Assembly: GCF_001514235.1 (NCBI RefSeq)
Contig: NZ_KQ948938.1
Location: forward strand, 1 to 64,000
Direction of reading: 5' to 3'
DNA: 64,000 bases
DNA from: Streptomyces caeruleatus
Lineage (GTDB): Bacteria > Actinomycetota > Actinomycetes > Streptomycetales > Streptomycetaceae
Below the pieces are notes generated by a model that ran no database searches, was not told the origin of the DNA, and saw only the letters and a program-made list of their open reading frames with translations. The translations under genes and the position numbers were made by a program. This document shows positions 50,098-58,948 of the stretch, one piece after another (within the stretch, counting starts at the first letter, position 1; each line of letters begins with the position of its first letter).

Positions 50098-50437
50098 GCA
50101 TGCCCATGATCCGTGACTGTGTGTAGCCGTCGCGCTGCTCTGCGGAAGTCGCACAGGGGTCGGTGCGGGGGTCACCGGTATGGGTGACGGCGATATTCAC
50201 AACCGCCGAGTTGTCCACAGTTATCGACCAAGATCCACACGATTTCCGGGATCGCTGCACCGTGATTCCAACGCGCACCGCCGAGGGCCGACTTCATGGC
50301 CGGTTCTGGTTAGTCGGGCGGGTTTGGCCGGTTCGTATCGGCCGTTCATATGGAGGCCGGTTGCCGGTTCTTCACACGTTTGGGAATCGCGGGGCCGCAG
50401 GGCTGCGCGAGTGATGCAGCGAAGGGGGACGAAAACC
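50098..50437 (+). promoter_or_regulatory. Leader region of the Tad operon
   Basis: The 340-base region holds GTCACC (50171-50176) and GGTGAC (50183-50188) as a dyad, TTGTCCACA (50211-50219), which equals the DnaA box preferred in Streptomyces, and GGCCGGTT at 50298, 50326 and 50355, about one turn-multiple (28-29 bases) apart. No small ORF is convincing. These are candidate regulatory sites for the pilus genes. Confidence 0.45.
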
Positions 50438-51541
50438 GTGACCGCAGTCGTCACTCACGATCCGCCGCCCGCCGCCTCCGGGCGACCGGGCAAGCCGTTG
50501 ATCGTCACGGAGGACGCCGGACTGCTCGACGACCTGCTGCGCCTGTGCGCGGCGGCCGGCGCCACACCCGAGGTCCACCACGGCGTGCCCGAACCCAGGG
50601 GCAGCTGGGAGGCCGCGCCGCTCGTCCTGGTCGGCGACGACGCCGCACGCCGTGTGCGCGGGGTCGCGCGCAGACGCGGAGTGGTGCTCGTCGGCCGGGA
50701 CCAGGACGACTCCGGGGTCTGGCGCCGGGCCGTCGAGATCGGCGCCGACCACGTGCTGATGCTGCCCGACGGCGAGCAGTGGCTGGTCGACCGTATCGCC
50801 GACGTCGCCGAGGGCGTCGGCCGTCCCGCCCTCACCGTCGGTGTCATCGGCGGCCGTGGCGGGGCCGGAGCCTCCACGCTCGCGTGTGCCCTCGCCGTGA
50901 CCGCCGCGAGGGAGGGGCTGCGCACCCTGCTTGTGGACGGCGATCCGCTGGGCGGCGGACTCGACGTACTCCTCGGCGGCGAGGCGGCCGACGGGCTGCG
51001 CTGGCCCGCGTTCGCCGGCTCGCGCGGGCGGCTCGGCAGCGGCGCTCTGGAGGAGTCACTGCCGAAACTGCACTCGCTGCGGGTCCTGAGCTGGGATCGC
51101 GGCGACTGCGTCGCCGTCCCGCCACAGGCGATGCGCGCGGTGCTCGCCGCAGCCCGGCGCCGGGGCGGCGCGGTCGTCGTCGACCTGCCCCGCCGTATCG
51201 ACGACGGGGTGGCGGAGGCCCTCGCCCAGCTCGACGTCGGCATCCTCGTGGTCCCCGCCGAACTGCGCGCCGTCGCGGCGGCTCGACAGGTGGCCTCCGC
51301 GGTGCAGTTGGTCCTGCGGGACCTGAGGGTGGCGGTACGCGGACCGTACGCACCCGGGCTCGACGACCGCGAGGTGGCCCGGCTGCTGGAGCTGCCGTTG
51401 GTGGGCGAGGTGCCGCTGGAATCCGGCCTGTTACGGCCGCACGAGAGCAAGGAACCGCCGGGGGTGGCGGGACGCGGGCCGCTGGCGCGGTTCTGCCGGG
51501 AGTTCTGGGAGGGCGCGTTGCTCGAGGCGAGGGCGGCATGA
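50438..51541 (+). CDS. tadZ: TadZ/CpaE-like septum-site-determining ATPase
   Basis: The 367-aa protein has an N-terminal receiver-like domain (PLIVTEDAGLLDDLLRLCAA, LVLVGDDAARRV) and a MinD-superfamily ATPase with an altered Walker A VIGGRGGAGASTLACALAV (Ala for the signature Lys), LLVDGDPLGGGLDVLL and VVVDLPRRID. It localises the Tad secretion machine. GTG 50438 has GGGGGAC upstream; ATG 50414 is also in frame. Codon 332 (51431-51433) is TTA, the codon read by bldA tRNA. The stop overlaps the tadA start (ATGA). Confidence 0.9.
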   Translation: MTAVVTHDPPPAASGRPGKPLIVTEDAGLLDDLLRLCAAAGATPEVHHGVPEPRGSWEAAPLVLVGDDAARRVRGVARRRGVVLVGRDQDDSGVWRRAVEIGADHVLMLPDGEQWLVDRIADVAEGVGRPALTVGVIGGRGGAGASTLACALAVTAAREGLRTLLVDGDPLGGGLDVLLGGEAADGLRWPAFAGSRGRLGSGALEESLPKLHSLRVLSWDRGDCVAVPPQAMRAVLAAARRRGGAVVVDLPRRIDDGVAEALAQLDVGILVVPAELRAVAAARQVASAVQLVLRDLRVAVRGPYAPGLDDREVARLLELPLVGEVPLESGLLRPHESKEPPGVAGRGPLARFCREFWEGALLEARAA

Positions 51542-53196
51542 GAGAGGGGACGAGCGGGGGTGTGAGTACGGCTTCGGGGCTCGACTGGGTGAGCGATGGC
51601 ACGGGTGGTGCGGTGCGGGCGGCTCCTGCGCGGTGGCGGTCGGGCGGGACGGGGAACGGAAGGGCGGACGGCAGGACGGACGGGAGGACGGACGGGAGGA
51701 CGGACGGGAGGACGGGCGCCCGGTCGGACCCCAGGTCGGACGGGAAGGGGCGAAGGGCTGTGCCGCGATGGGCGGTGGAGGGTTCGGGGAGTGATGCGGT
51801 CGGACGGCGGGTGCCGGACGGTTCGGTGAACGCCGGTGTGGTGCGGCGGGTGGCGGAGGGAGATACGGGCGCCCTGGTGGTGCGGCGCGTGCCGGAGGCC
51901 GCGACGAGTACGGCCCCCGCGCGGCGGAGTTCGACCGATCGGCTCGTTCCCTCGGCTGGGGCATGGGCGTCGAACGGGACGGCGGCCGGGGCGGGTATGC
52001 CGTCGGGGCTGCTGGACGGGGTGCGGCAGTGGCTGGCCGAGAGCGGCGGTGAGCCGACACCCGCGCGCGTGGCGCAGGCGTTGCGGGAGCAGGGCAGGGT
52101 GCTGGGGGACGCCGAAGTCCTCGGAGCGGCCGAGGAGTTGCGGTCCGAGCTGGTCGGCAGCGGCCCGTTGGAGCCGCTGCTCGCCGACCCATCGGTGACG
52201 GACGTGTTGGTGTCGGCGCCGGACCGGGTCTGGGTGGACCGGGGCGGTGGCCTGGAGCTGGCCTCGGTGTCCTTCCCGGACGCGGCGGCTGTACGGCGCC
52301 TTGCACAACGCCTCGCCGCGGTGGCAGGGCGGCGCCTGGACGACGCGCGGCCCTGGGTGGACGCCCGGCTGCCCGACGGGACCCGGCTGCACGCGGTGCT
52401 GCCACCCGTCGCCGTCGGCTGCGCGTGCCTGTCCCTGCGGGTTGTACGGCCGCGGGCGTTCACGCTCGGCGAGCTGGTCGCCGCGGGCACCGTACCGCCG
52501 GGCGGGGACCGGGTGCTGCGGGCGCTGGTCGACGCGCGGCTGTCGTTCCTCATCAGCGGCGGGACCGGCAGCGGCAAGACGACGCTGCTGAGCGCGTTGC
52601 TCGGACTGGTCGGTGCGGGCGAGCGGATCGTGCTCGCGGAGGACTCGGCGGAGCTCAGGCCGGAACATCCGCATGTCGTACGGCTGGAGAGCAGACCCGC
52701 CAACCAGGAGGGCGCCGGGCTCGTCACCCTCGAGGACCTGGTGCGGCAGGCGCTGCGGATGCGACCGGACCGGTTGGTCGTGGGCGAGGTGCGCGGCGCC
52801 GAAGTGGTCCATCTGCTGGCCGCGTTGAACACCGGCCACGAAGGAGGCTGCGGGACCGTCCACGCCAACGCGGCGGCCGACGTCCCGGCCCGGCTGGAAG
52901 CGCTCGGCACGGCGGCCGGACTCGACCGGGCCGCGCTGCACAGCCAGTTGGCGGCCGCACTGTCGGTCGTGGTCCATCTCGTACGCGACCGGACCGGGCT
53001 GCGGCGGATCGCCGAGGTGCATGTGCTGGAGCGGGACGCGTCGGGGTGGGTGCGGACGGTGCCGGCGCTGCGGTGGGGCGATGAGGGGTTCGTTCACGAG
53101 CGCGGATGGGAGCGGCTGCGAGGGCTGCTTCGGGGAGAGGGCGACGCAGCCGATGAGAGCCGGGGCGTGAAGGGTGCGGGTGATCTGCGTGGGTGA
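51538..53196 (+). CDS. tadA: TadA/CpaF secretion ATPase
   Basis: The 552-aa protein has the type II/IV secretion ATPase core: SGGTGSGKTTLLSALLGLVG (Walker A), LAEDSAELRPEHPHVVRLE (Asp box), RMRPDRLVVGEVRGAE (Walker B) and NTGHEGGCGTVHANAA (His box). The first 150 residues are low-complexity, with four GRTDGRTDGRTD-type repeats encoded by 12-bp repeats at about 51664-51715. It powers pilin assembly. It overlaps tadZ by four bases and tadB by 23. Confidence 0.95.
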   Translation: MREGTSGGVSTASGLDWVSDGTGGAVRAAPARWRSGGTGNGRADGRTDGRTDGRTDGRTGARSDPRSDGKGRRAVPRWAVEGSGSDAVGRRVPDGSVNAGVVRRVAEGDTGALVVRRVPEAATSTAPARRSSTDRLVPSAGAWASNGTAAGAGMPSGLLDGVRQWLAESGGEPTPARVAQALREQGRVLGDAEVLGAAEELRSELVGSGPLEPLLADPSVTDVLVSAPDRVWVDRGGGLELASVSFPDAAAVRRLAQRLAAVAGRRLDDARPWVDARLPDGTRLHAVLPPVAVGCACLSLRVVRPRAFTLGELVAAGTVPPGGDRVLRALVDARLSFLISGGTGSGKTTLLSALLGLVGAGERIVLAEDSAELRPEHPHVVRLESRPANQEGAGLVTLEDLVRQALRMRPDRLVVGEVRGAEVVHLLAALNTGHEGGCGTVHANAAADVPARLEALGTAAGLDRAALHSQLAAALSVVVHLVRDRTGLRRIAEVHVLERDASGWVRTVPALRWGDEGFVHERGWERLRGLLRGEGDAADESRGVKGAGDLRG

Positions 53197-54049
53197 GGTG
53201 TCGTTGGGCGCGGCCGTGATGTGCCTCGGGGCGGCCGTCTGTCTGCTGGGTGGGCCGAACTCGGGGGCTCGGCGGGCGCAGTTGCTGCTCGCGGGCGGCG
53301 GGGCGGTGGGTGCGGGGCCGCCCGACTGGCGGTGGTTGGCCGGGGAGCTGCGGCGGCTGCGGGGACGGCTGCGGGCCGAGTGGTGGGCGCCGGTGATCGG
53401 GCTGGTGCTGGCCGTGCTGGGGTCGTCGGTGCTGCCGGTTGTCGCGGGGGCGGCCGGAGTGCCGTTGCTGCGGCGGGCGCGGCTGGCCCGGGAGGCGCGG
53501 CGGGCAAGCGAACGTCACGGGAACGCAGTGATCGCGCTGTGCGGGGCGCTGGCCGGGGAGGTGCGGGCCGGACGGCAGCCGGGTGAGGCGCTGCAGTGGG
53601 CGGCACGGGACTCGGGTGGGCTCGGTGAGGCGCAGGCCGCGGTGCTGGCGGCGGCGCGGTTCGGCGGGGATGTGCCGGGGGCGCTCACCGCGGCGGGACG
53701 GCAGCCGGGCGCCGAGGGGCTGCTGGGCCTGGCGGCGTGCTGGCGGGTGGCCGTCGGACAGGGCGCGGGGCTCGCGGCCGGACTCGACCGGCTGGAAGGG
53801 GCGTTGCGCGCCGAGCGGGATCAGCGCGCCGACCTGAAAGCCCAGTTGGCGGGGGCGCGGTCGACGGTGGTGATGCTCGCCGGCCTGCCGGTCCTCGGGC
53901 TGCTGCTAGGCGCCGCGATGGGGGCTGAGCCACTCCATGTACTGCTGCACACCGGGGCCGGGATCGGCTGCCTGGTCGTCGGCGGGTCCTTGGAGGGGCT
54001 GGGGATGTGGTGGGCCATGCGGATCGTGCGGGGAGCGGAGGCGGCATGA
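53174..54049 (+). CDS. tadB: TadB-like pilus assembly membrane protein
   Basis: The 291-aa protein has four hydrophobic segments and the type II secretion F domain (ALCGALAGEVRAGRQPGEAL, AACWRVAVGQGAGLAAGLDRL, then VVMLAGLPVLGLLLGAAMGA). It forms the inner-membrane platform with TadC. The GTG start lies within tadA. Confidence 0.9.
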   Translation: MRVICVGEVSLGAAVMCLGAAVCLLGGPNSGARRAQLLLAGGGAVGAGPPDWRWLAGELRRLRGRLRAEWWAPVIGLVLAVLGSSVLPVVAGAAGVPLLRRARLAREARRASERHGNAVIALCGALAGEVRAGRQPGEALQWAARDSGGLGEAQAAVLAAARFGGDVPGALTAAGRQPGAEGLLGLAACWRVAVGQGAGLAAGLDRLEGALRAERDQRADLKAQLAGARSTVVMLAGLPVLGLLLGAAMGAEPLHVLLHTGAGIGCLVVGGSLEGLGMWWAMRIVRGAEAA

Positions 54050-54107
54050 GGGATTCGAGCCGCTCGGGGAGCGGAGGCGGCATGAGGGATTCGAGCCGCT
54101 CGGGGAG
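54029..54107. repeat. Perfect 36-bp tandem duplication at the tadB end
   Basis: Bases 54029-54064 and 54065-54100 are identical, followed by seven bases of a third unit. The unit contains the tadB stop, so the duplication moves tadC away from tadB. Confidence 0.95.
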
Positions 54108-54125
54108 TGAGAGGGAGGTGTCGGG

Positions 54126-54914
54126 GTGAGCGCGGACGTTGTCCACAGGCTGGGGATGGCGCTGGGAGCGGCGCTGGCCGTCGGGTGGCTGTTGCACTGG
54201 TCGATCGTGGCCCGGCGGGAACGTGGCGCCCGGCGACGGCTCGCCGAGCTGATGACGACAGGGGACGTGGAGTCGACCCGCCGACGGTTCGACGTCCGGC
54301 ACGGTGTGCGGCGAGTGCTGCCCATGGCGGCTGTCGTGGGCGCCGGTTGGGCGCTGGTCGGCGGGGCGGCCGGGATGGCGGTGGGTTCGATCGCCGCGGG
54401 CGGGCTGTGGCTGTGGCGGCGACGACAGGAGGCCGCCGGTCCGGTGGAGGAGCCCGATGCCGGTGAGGTGGCGCGGCAACTGCCGCTCGCGGCGGATCTG
54501 TTGGCGGCCTGCATCGCCGCGGGAGCTGCTCCGGTGATCGCGGCGCAGGCCGTCGGGGAGGCGCTGGGCGGTCCCGTCGGAGAAGGGCTGGCGCGAGGCG
54601 CCGCGGAGGTGCGGCTCGGTGGTGAGCCGGGTGAGGCGTGGCAGCGGCTGGCGTCGTTGCCACGGGCCGGTGCGCTGGCGCGGTTGCTGGAACGGGCCGA
54701 TGTGTCCGGGCTCCCCGCGGCGGGTCCGGCCGCGCGGCTCGCCGTGGAGGCCCGCGCCGACTGGACGCGCACCGCGACCGAACGGGCCAGACGGGCGGCC
54801 GTCATGGTCTCCGCCCCGGTGGGGCTGTGCTTCCTGCCCGCGTTCATCGCGGTCGGCGTGGCACCGGTGGTGATCGGGCTGGCGGGTGGGGTGCTGGGAG
54901 GGGGTGGTCGGTGA
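54126..54914 (+). CDS. tadC: TadC-like pilus assembly membrane protein
   Basis: The 262-aa protein has membrane segments at both ends and a T2SSF domain (LPLAADLLAACIAAGAAPVI, AAEVRLGGEPGEAWQRLASL, VMVSAPVGLCFLPAFIAVGV). It partners TadB. GTG 54126 has GAGAGGGAGG upstream, created or moved by the 36-bp duplication. Confidence 0.9.
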   Translation: MSADVVHRLGMALGAALAVGWLLHWSIVARRERGARRRLAELMTTGDVESTRRRFDVRHGVRRVLPMAAVVGAGWALVGGAAGMAVGSIAAGGLWLWRRRQEAAGPVEEPDAGEVARQLPLAADLLAACIAAGAAPVIAAQAVGEALGGPVGEGLARGAAEVRLGGEPGEAWQRLASLPRAGALARLLERADVSGLPAAGPAARLAVEARADWTRTATERARRAAVMVSAPVGLCFLPAFIAVGVAPVVIGLAGGVLGGGGR

Positions 54915-54975
54915 CGGGTGACGGGTGACGGGTGACAGGTGATGGGCGACAGGTGATGGGCGACGCGTGACGGCA
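54909..54975. repeat. GTGACGGG / GTGATGGG short tandem repeats
   Basis: An 8-base unit recurs about eight times in exact or slightly changed form right after the tadC stop and before the pilin gene. Confidence 0.8.
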
Positions 54976-55048
54976 TGACGGACTGAGGGGCGGCAAGCGC
55001 CGCCGGTCAGCAGCAGGAGTAACAGAACCGAACCTTACGGGGGTTGAG

Positions 55049-55258
55049 ATGTACAAGGCAGTACGGGCACGGATGCGTGCCCTGGTGTGCAGGGCGCGGG
55101 CGATGCGGAGCGACGTGGGGATGGTCACGTCCGAGTACGCGATGGGGATCGTCGCGGCGGTGGCGTTCGCCGTGGTGCTCTACAAGGTCGTGACGAGCGG
55201 GCAGGTCAGCGCGGAGCTTCAGGACATCGTGAAACGGGCGCTCGATGCGGAAATGTGA
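55049..55258 (+). CDS. DUF4244 protein, Flp-type pilin
   Basis: The 69-aa protein has a basic leader, then VGMVTSEYAMGIVAAVAFAV, a prepilin-peptidase-like site after Gly with Glu at +5 and one long hydrophobic helix. DUF4244 is the major pilin candidate of actinobacterial Tad loci. ATG 55049 has GGGGGTTGAG upstream; the next gene overlaps its 3' end. Confidence 0.9.
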   Translation: MYKAVRARMRALVCRARAMRSDVGMVTSEYAMGIVAAVAFAVVLYKVVTSGQVSAELQDIVKRALDAEM

Positions 55259-55715
55259 GCGGGCGGAGGGGCTCGGCGCTGCCCGGTGGGCGGAGCGACA
55301 GTTGGGACAGTCGGACCGTCAACAGGGCCGAGAGTTGGGCCGAGAGCCGGGCCGGTGGTCGGGTCGGCAGTCGGACCGGGGGTTCGTGACGGCGGAGTCG
55401 GCCGTCGTGCTGCCGGTGCTGGTGATGTTCGCGATGGCGCTGGTGTGGGGGCTGCTCGTGGTGGCCGCGCAGATCCAGTGCGTGGACGCGGCCCGGACAG
55501 GCGCCCGTGCGGCGGCCCGGCAGGATCCGGCCGACGCGGTGATCAGGGTGACCCGCGAGGCGGCACCGCGCGGTGCGAAGGTCACGGTGGGCCGGAAGGA
55601 GGACGAGGTGCGCGTGGTCGTCGTGGCCGAGCCGCCGGTGCTGAGCGGCCTTCCCTTCGAGGTACGGGAGGAGGCCGTGGCGGCGGCCGAGGCGATGGTG
55701 GGGGAAGGGACATGA
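55245..55715 (+). CDS. TadE-family pseudopilin
   Basis: The 156-aa protein has a low-complexity leader, then DRGFVTAESAVVLPVLVMFA, a TadE-type cleavage site with Glu at +5 and a hydrophobic helix. A small extracellular domain follows (AVIRVTREAAPRGAKVTVGR). It overlaps the pilin gene by 14 bases; GTG codons nearer the helix are alternative starts. Confidence 0.85.
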   Translation: MRKCERAEGLGAARWAERQLGQSDRQQGRELGREPGRWSGRQSDRGFVTAESAVVLPVLVMFAMALVWGLLVVAAQIQCVDAARTGARAAARQDPADAVIRVTREAAPRGAKVTVGRKEDEVRVVVVAEPPVLSGLPFEVREEAVAAAEAMVGEGT

Positions 55716-56305
55716 GAGGGGGTTCCCCACCGGGGCGTTCCGTCGGGCGGGCCCGGGCCTGGCTGCGCACCCTCGGCCCACGTGGAGCCGACCTGCGTGC
55801 CGTCAGCCGAGACGCCCCCCGAGGCCCTGGTGCCGGCCTGCGTTCCGACCGAGGTTCCGCCACGGTCTGGAGCGTCGGTGCCATCACCGTGCTCTGTGTC
55901 GTATTCGGCGTCGTACTCGCCCTGGGCCACGCCGTCGTGACCCGGCACCGCGCGGCCGGCGGTGCGGATCTGGCGGCGCTCGCGGCGGCCGACCACTGGG
56001 CGGAGGGAGCCGCGGCGGCCTGTGACCGTGCGGAACGGGTGGCTGGGGCCCAGGGCGTGCGGCTCGTGCGGTGCGTGTTGGTCGGGGAGGTGTCGGACGT
56101 GACGGCGGCGTCGGGCCGGGGGCCGTTCGCAGCGGAGGTCAGGGCGCGAGCGGGGCCTGCTGGGCCTGCGGGGCCTGTGGGGACGACGGAGCCGACCATG
56201 CCGATAGTGCCTCCGCTCTCCGGCCCTACGGGGAAGGACGCCCCGCCGACGGGGAGTCCACCGTTCGGCCCAGCGGCGACGAACCGTTCGGCGCCGGGTC
56301 CTTGA
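55712..56305 (+). CDS. TadE/Rv3654c-like secreted protein
   Basis: The 197-aa protein has DRGSATVWSVGAITVLCVVF at residues about 46-65, a helix of the Rv3654c/helicase-secretion-neighbourhood TadE-like type but without Glu at +5, then two Cys in a small ordered domain (AAAACDRAERVAGAQGVRLVRCV). The last 60 residues are Gly/Pro-rich. ATG 55712 overlaps the TadE stop (ATGA). Its 3' 80 bases overlap the convergent helicase gene. Confidence 0.85.
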   Translation: MRGGSPPGRSVGRARAWLRTLGPRGADLRAVSRDAPRGPGAGLRSDRGSATVWSVGAITVLCVVFGVVLALGHAVVTRHRAAGGADLAALAAADHWAEGAAAACDRAERVAGAQGVRLVRCVLVGEVSDVTAASGRGPFAAEVRARAGPAGPAGPVGTTEPTMPIVPPLSGPTGKDAPPTGSPPFGPAATNRSAPGP

Positions 56306-58865
56306 CCGGTTGCGCGGCCCCCGCCGGCCGCTCCGGCCGCTCAGGTTCCTGGACGAGCTCCCGCTCTCCTTCCCCGTCCAGGCCGGCAGCCTCCTTCGTC
56401 TCCTCCTCCTGCTCTTCCTGCGGCGCCCCTCGCAACAACACCGTCAGCAGCCGCACCGCCCCCCGCTTGTGCAGCGGATCGTTGCCGTTGCCGCACTTGG
56501 GGGACTGGATGCAGGACGGGCAGCCGGCGTCGCACTCGCAGGAGGCGATGGCCTGGCGGGTGGCGGTGAGCCAGCTGTGGGCGGTGTGGAAGGCGCGTTC
56601 CGCGAAGCCCGCGCCGCCGGGGTGGCCGTCGTAGACGAAGACCGTGGGGAGCAGCGTGTCGGGGTGCAGCGGGATCGACACGCCGCCGATGTCCCAGCGG
56701 TCGCAGGTCGCGAAGAGGGGCAGCAGACCGATCGAGGCGTGCTCGGCGGCGTGCAGGGCGCCGCCGAGGATCTCCGGGTCGATCCGGGCCTCGTCCAGCT
56801 GGTCCTCGGTGACCGTCCACCACACCGCGCGGGTGCGCAGCGTACGAGGAGGGAGGTCGAGTTTCGTCTCGCCCAGGACCTCGCCGGTGATCAGCCGGCG
56901 CCGCAGGAAGGAGACCACCTGGTTGGTGACCTCGACGGAGCCGTAGCACAGGCGGCCGTCGCCCCACGGGATCTCGATGTCCGTCTCCAGGACGGAGATG
57001 GCCGTCGTGTCCCGGGCCACCGTCGAGTACGGCGGGGCGGCCTCCTCGACCAGGGCGACCGAGTCCTCCAGGTCGAGGGAGCGCACGAGGTAGGTACGGC
57101 CCTGGTGCAGATGGACCGCGCCCTCGTGCACCGTGCCGTGTGCCGCGCCCGCGTCGACGGTGCCGAGCAGCCGTCCCGTCCCGGCCTCGACGACCTGGAC
57201 GGGACGGCCGCCCTCGCCGCGGATGTCGGTCAGGTCGGCGGCCCGCTCCCGGCGCGTCCAGTGCCAGGCCTTCGTACGGCGACGCAGCAGCTTCGCGGCC
57301 TCCAGTTGCGGCAGCAGCCCCTCGGCCTCGGGACCGAACAGCGCCAGGTCCTCGTCGGTCAGCGGGATCTCCGCGGCCGCCGCGCACAGGTGCGGGGCGA
57401 GGACGTACGGGTTGTCGGGGTCGAGGACCGTCGACTCCACCGGACGGTCGAACAGGGCCTCGGGATGGTGGACGAGGTAGGTGTCCAGCGGGTCGTCGCG
57501 GGCGACCAGGACGGCCAGCGCGCCCTGTCCGGAGCGGCCGGCCCGGCCCGCCTGCTGCCACAGGGACGCTCGGGTGCCCGGGTAGCCGGCGATCAGTACG
57601 GCGTCCAGTCCGGAGACGTCGATGCCGAGTTCCAGGGCGGTGGTGGCGGCGAGACCGAGGAGCTCGCCGGAGTGGAGGGCCTGTTCCAGGGCGCGGCGTT
57701 CCTCCGGGAGGTAGCCGCCGCGGTAGGCCGCGACACGCCCGGCGAGGGAGCGGTCGACCTCGGCGAGACGTTCCTGGGCGATGACCGAGATCAGCTCGGC
57801 GCCACGCCGGGAGCGGACGAAGGCGACCGAGCGGATGCCCTGCACGGCCAGGTCGGTCAGCAGGTCGGCCGTCTCGGCGGTGGCCGTACGCCGGACGGGT
57901 GCGCCCTTCTCGCCCTGGAGCTCGGTGAGCGGGGGCTCCCAGAGGGCGAAGACCAGTTCGCCGCGCGGGGAGGCGTCGTCGGCGACCTCGACCACCGGGA
58001 GGCCGGTGAGCCGGCGGGCGGACACCGCCGGCTCGGCGGAGGTCGCGGAGGCCAGCAGGAAGACGGGAGAGGCGCCGTAGCGGGCGCAGAGGCGGCGCAG
58101 ACGGCGCAGTACCTGGGCGACGTGGGAGCCGAAGACGCCGCGGTAGGTGTGGCACTCGTCGATGACGACGTACTTCAGCGACTTCAGGAAGGAGGACCAG
58201 CGGGGGTGGGACGGGAGTATGCCCCGGTGCAGCATGTCGGGGTTGGTGAGGACGTAGTTGGCGTACTGCCGGACCCACTCGCGTTCCTCGAACGGAGTAT
58301 CGCCGTCGTACACAGCCGGCCGTACGGAATTGCCCAGGGGATGTGAAAGTTCCTTCACCGAACGGCACTGGTCCGCCGCAAGGGCCTTGGTCGGGGCCAG
58401 GTAGAGGGCGGTGGCGCCGCGGCCGTTCGGCGCCTCTGAGCCCTCCAGAATCGTCGAGAGGACCGGTACGAGGTAGGCCAGCGACTTCCCGGACGCCGTG
58501 CCCGTGGCGACGACCACCGAGTCGCCGTCCAGGGCGTGCTCGGCGGCGCGTGCCTGGTGGGCCCAGGGATGTTCGATTCCCGCGGTCTGCACCGCGGCGA
58601 TGACCTCCGCGCGGATCCGGTCGGGCCAGACGGCATGGCGACCCGCCCGCGGGGGCACATGCTCCGTATGAGTGATGCGCGCAGCTCGGCTCGGACCCGA
58701 GGCGAGTCGGCCCAGCACCGTGCCCGGGTCCACCCGGGAAACGGGGCCCGTCGGGGATCGATCGGATCGGTGATTCTTGGCCATCGGCACCGAGTGTGTC
58801 ACTGGCGTGACGGACAATGGGACCAAGGCGTCGTGCACGCCTGCCGGTAAGTGATTGAATGCCAT
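56226..58865 (-). CDS. DEAD/DEAH-box helicase with Zn-binding DUF1998 region
   Basis: The 879-aa protein is a superfamily 2 helicase: VVATGTASGKSLAYLVPVLS (motif I), VVIDECHTYRGVFGSH (II), LLASATSAEP (III), VAFVRSRRGAEL (IV), and IAGYPGTRASLWQQAGRAGR (VI). A C-terminal CECDAGCPSCIQSPKCGNG is the four-Cys zinc site of the MrfA/DUF1998 group, which acts in DNA repair. It is the helicase that habitually flanks actinobacterial Tad loci. ATG 58865 or ATG 58784 could be used. Confidence 0.92.
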   Translation of the reverse strand: MAFNHLPAGVHDALVPLSVTPVTHSVPMAKNHRSDRSPTGPVSRVDPGTVLGRLASGPSRAARITHTEHVPPRAGRHAVWPDRIRAEVIAAVQTAGIEHPWAHQARAAEHALDGDSVVVATGTASGKSLAYLVPVLSTILEGSEAPNGRGATALYLAPTKALAADQCRSVKELSHPLGNSVRPAVYDGDTPFEEREWVRQYANYVLTNPDMLHRGILPSHPRWSSFLKSLKYVVIDECHTYRGVFGSHVAQVLRRLRRLCARYGASPVFLLASATSAEPAVSARRLTGLPVVEVADDASPRGELVFALWEPPLTELQGEKGAPVRRTATAETADLLTDLAVQGIRSVAFVRSRRGAELISVIAQERLAEVDRSLAGRVAAYRGGYLPEERRALEQALHSGELLGLAATTALELGIDVSGLDAVLIAGYPGTRASLWQQAGRAGRSGQGALAVLVARDDPLDTYLVHHPEALFDRPVESTVLDPDNPYVLAPHLCAAAAEIPLTDEDLALFGPEAEGLLPQLEAAKLLRRRTKAWHWTRRERAADLTDIRGEGGRPVQVVEAGTGRLLGTVDAGAAHGTVHEGAVHLHQGRTYLVRSLDLEDSVALVEEAAPPYSTVARDTTAISVLETDIEIPWGDGRLCYGSVEVTNQVVSFLRRRLITGEVLGETKLDLPPRTLRTRAVWWTVTEDQLDEARIDPEILGGALHAAEHASIGLLPLFATCDRWDIGGVSIPLHPDTLLPTVFVYDGHPGGAGFAERAFHTAHSWLTATRQAIASCECDAGCPSCIQSPKCGNGNDPLHKRGAVRLLTVLLRGAPQEEQEEETKEAAGLDGEGERELVQEPERPERPAGAAQPVKDPAPNGSSPLGRTVDSPSAGRPSP

Positions 58866-58948
58866 CGCGGCTGGCGAACCGTCCTTGGGGTTGCAAGCCG
58901 AGGTGTCCCGAGGGGCGACCGCTCGATTAGCAAGGTGCTGGAGGATCC

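Noticed and set aside
50171..50188. BldD operator in the tad leader
   Set aside because: The half-sites read TCACC...GGTGA, the reverse of the usual BldD arrangement, so I list it only as a dyad.
50455..53097. 880-codon minus-strand frame opposite tadZ and tadA
   Set aside because: It spans two recognised genes and is Arg/Pro/His-rich without domains.
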